Of a stretch of DNA of 14,654 bases, positions 14,237 through 14,654 are shown one piece after another. Location: assembly GCA_029058705.1 (NCBI GenBank), contig JAIDXA010000359.1, positions 1-14,654 on the forward strand. The letters are read 5' to 3'. A model generated the notes under the pieces. The model searched no databases and was not told the DNA's origin. It saw only the letters and a program-made list of their open reading frames with translations. The DNA comes from Paramuribaculum sp. GTDB taxonomy: Bacteria > Bacteroidota > Bacteroidia > Bacteroidales > Muribaculaceae. Made by a program: the position numbers and the translations under genes. How positions within the stretch are numbered: the stretch's first letter is position 1; every line of letters begins with the position of its first letter.

Positions 14237-14520
14237 CGAAAAAAATGTCACATGTCGCCCTTTGGGCTTCTTTAGGGAGAATATAATATTGTACGTTCAT
14301 TCTCGTGAAATGCATTCCTTTTTTGTTTGAAGTCTGAGAGGAGGGGGTGAATTCAAACATACTCTTAAATAAAAAGCATGATGGATGGTCGGAAAAATCA
14401 GAAATCTCTCAAAAAAAATGTGCGATGAAAAACTGGTTGAAATGCTTTGTGTTATGATGAAAAACAGGGGCGTTTTTGTGAGGAAACGGAAGCTGCATCG
14501 TAAAAAAAACGTTGTAAAAT
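14237..14520. other. A/T-rich intergenic region between the divergent biotin and tRNA units
   Basis: This gene-free region of nearly 300 bases separates the bioA promoter (minus strand) from the tRNA promoter (plus strand). It contains A-runs, the short hairpin GCCC-TTT-GGGC (14257-14267), an 8-bp inverted repeat TGTTTGAA/TTCAAACA (14324-14331 and 14352-14359) around a purine-rich 20-base loop with GGAGGGGG, and the decamer GATGAAAAAC twice (near 14424 and 14457). Short ATG frames occur but none has a protein-like composition. I assign no function. Confidence 0.4.
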
Positions 14521-14551
14521 TTTGTCAGTTTCAAAAAAGTGACTAACTTTG
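14521..14551 (+). promoter_or_regulatory. Bacteroidetes-type promoter for the tRNA gene
   Basis: TTTG at 14521-14524, then exactly 19 bases, then TAACTTTG at 14544-14551. Both elements match the Bacteroidetes consensus perfectly, so this is the best promoter in the window. The predicted start near 14558 leaves about 28 bases of 5' leader before the mature tRNA. Confidence 0.85.
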
Positions 14552-14585
14552 CATCGCAATCGGGAAAACGCCGCTTGTCACCAAC

Positions 14586-14654
14586 GCGAAAATAGCTCAG
14601 TTGGTAGAGCACAACCTTGCCAAGGTTGGGGTCGCGGGTTCGAGTCCCGTTTTT
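14586..14654 (+). tRNA. tRNA-Gly(GCC), 3' end cut by window edge
   Basis: The acceptor 5' strand GCGAAAA (14586-14592) is followed by TA and a D arm GCTC...GAGC, the anticodon stem CAACC/GGTTG with loop TTGCCAA (anticodon GCC), the variable loop, and the T arm GCGGG-TTCGAGT-CCCGT. The window ends after four T of the 3' acceptor strand, which pair with the four A of the 5' strand; the expected CGC, discriminator and CCA lie outside. Anticodon GCC reads GGC and GGU glycine codons. All visible arms are intact. Confidence 0.95.

Noticed and set aside
14133..14260. BirA-type biotin operator near the bioA promoter
   Set aside because: No TTGTAAACC-spacer-GGTTTACAA-like palindrome is present; the short CTTG/CAAG dyad is too brief to support the claim.
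14257..14267. GCCC-TTT-GGGC as an intrinsic terminator
   Set aside because: The stem is only 4 bp, there is no proper U-run on either strand, and it lies upstream of the bioA promoter where no transcript is expected to end.
14409..14612. 67-codon minus-strand frame overlapping the tRNA
   Set aside because: It runs antisense through the tRNA gene and its promoter and has no recognisable protein features.
1..14654. CRISPR array, insertion sequence, integron, toxin-antitoxin or defence system
   Set aside because: No regularly spaced repeats, transposase or recombinase motifs, or known defence domains are seen; all genes fit core metabolism, translation, RNA decay and cell division.

Overview
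The window looks like chromosomal core sequence from a Bacteroidales bacterium. Moderate GC content (estimated by eye at about half), genes without clear Shine-Dalgarno sequences, promoters of the Bacteroidetes form TTTG-N19-TAnnTTTG, a GldH lipoprotein and a fused BioG-BioC biotin protein all point there. Several proteins resemble Bacteroides homologues closely but not identically. A Muribaculaceae-like family is my guess and is not proven. All protein genes are on the minus strand. One tRNA gene, cut by the right edge, is on the plus strand.

Read in the direction of transcription, from right to left, there are three units. (1) A biotin unit: a -7 element and a foldable leader (14133-14236), then bioA, bioF, a fused bioG-bioC gene and a GNAT acetyltransferase (14132-9816). 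It makes pimeloyl-ACP and converts it through 8-amino-7-oxononanoate to 7,8-diaminononanoate. bioD and bioB are not in the window. (2) A cell-division, RNA-turnover and housekeeping unit (9686-2835): a small coiled-coil protein, zapA, a probable 6S RNA, rny (RNase Y), ricT (PSP1 domain), gldH, an M24 peptidase and a CCA-adding enzyme. Genes here are closely spaced or overlap, except for the 204-base gap holding the RNA. (3) A translation unit: a well-matched promoter and a hairpin leader, then thrS, infC and the start of rpmI (2757 to the left edge). This is the classic thrS-infC-rpmI-(rplT) order.

The most interesting points lie outside the protein genes. The zapA-rny gap holds a 12-bp perfect inverted repeat that closes a long rod-like fold with a central bubble, which matches 6S RNA architecture. 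The thrS leader has a 9-bp hairpin whose loop contains threonine-anticodon-like triplets. The bioA leader can form alternative stems. Among the proteins, the adjacency of RNase Y and RicT, the BioG-BioC fusion and a GNAT at the end of the biotin unit deserve attention. I saw no mobile element, CRISPR array, defence system or clear horizontal transfer.
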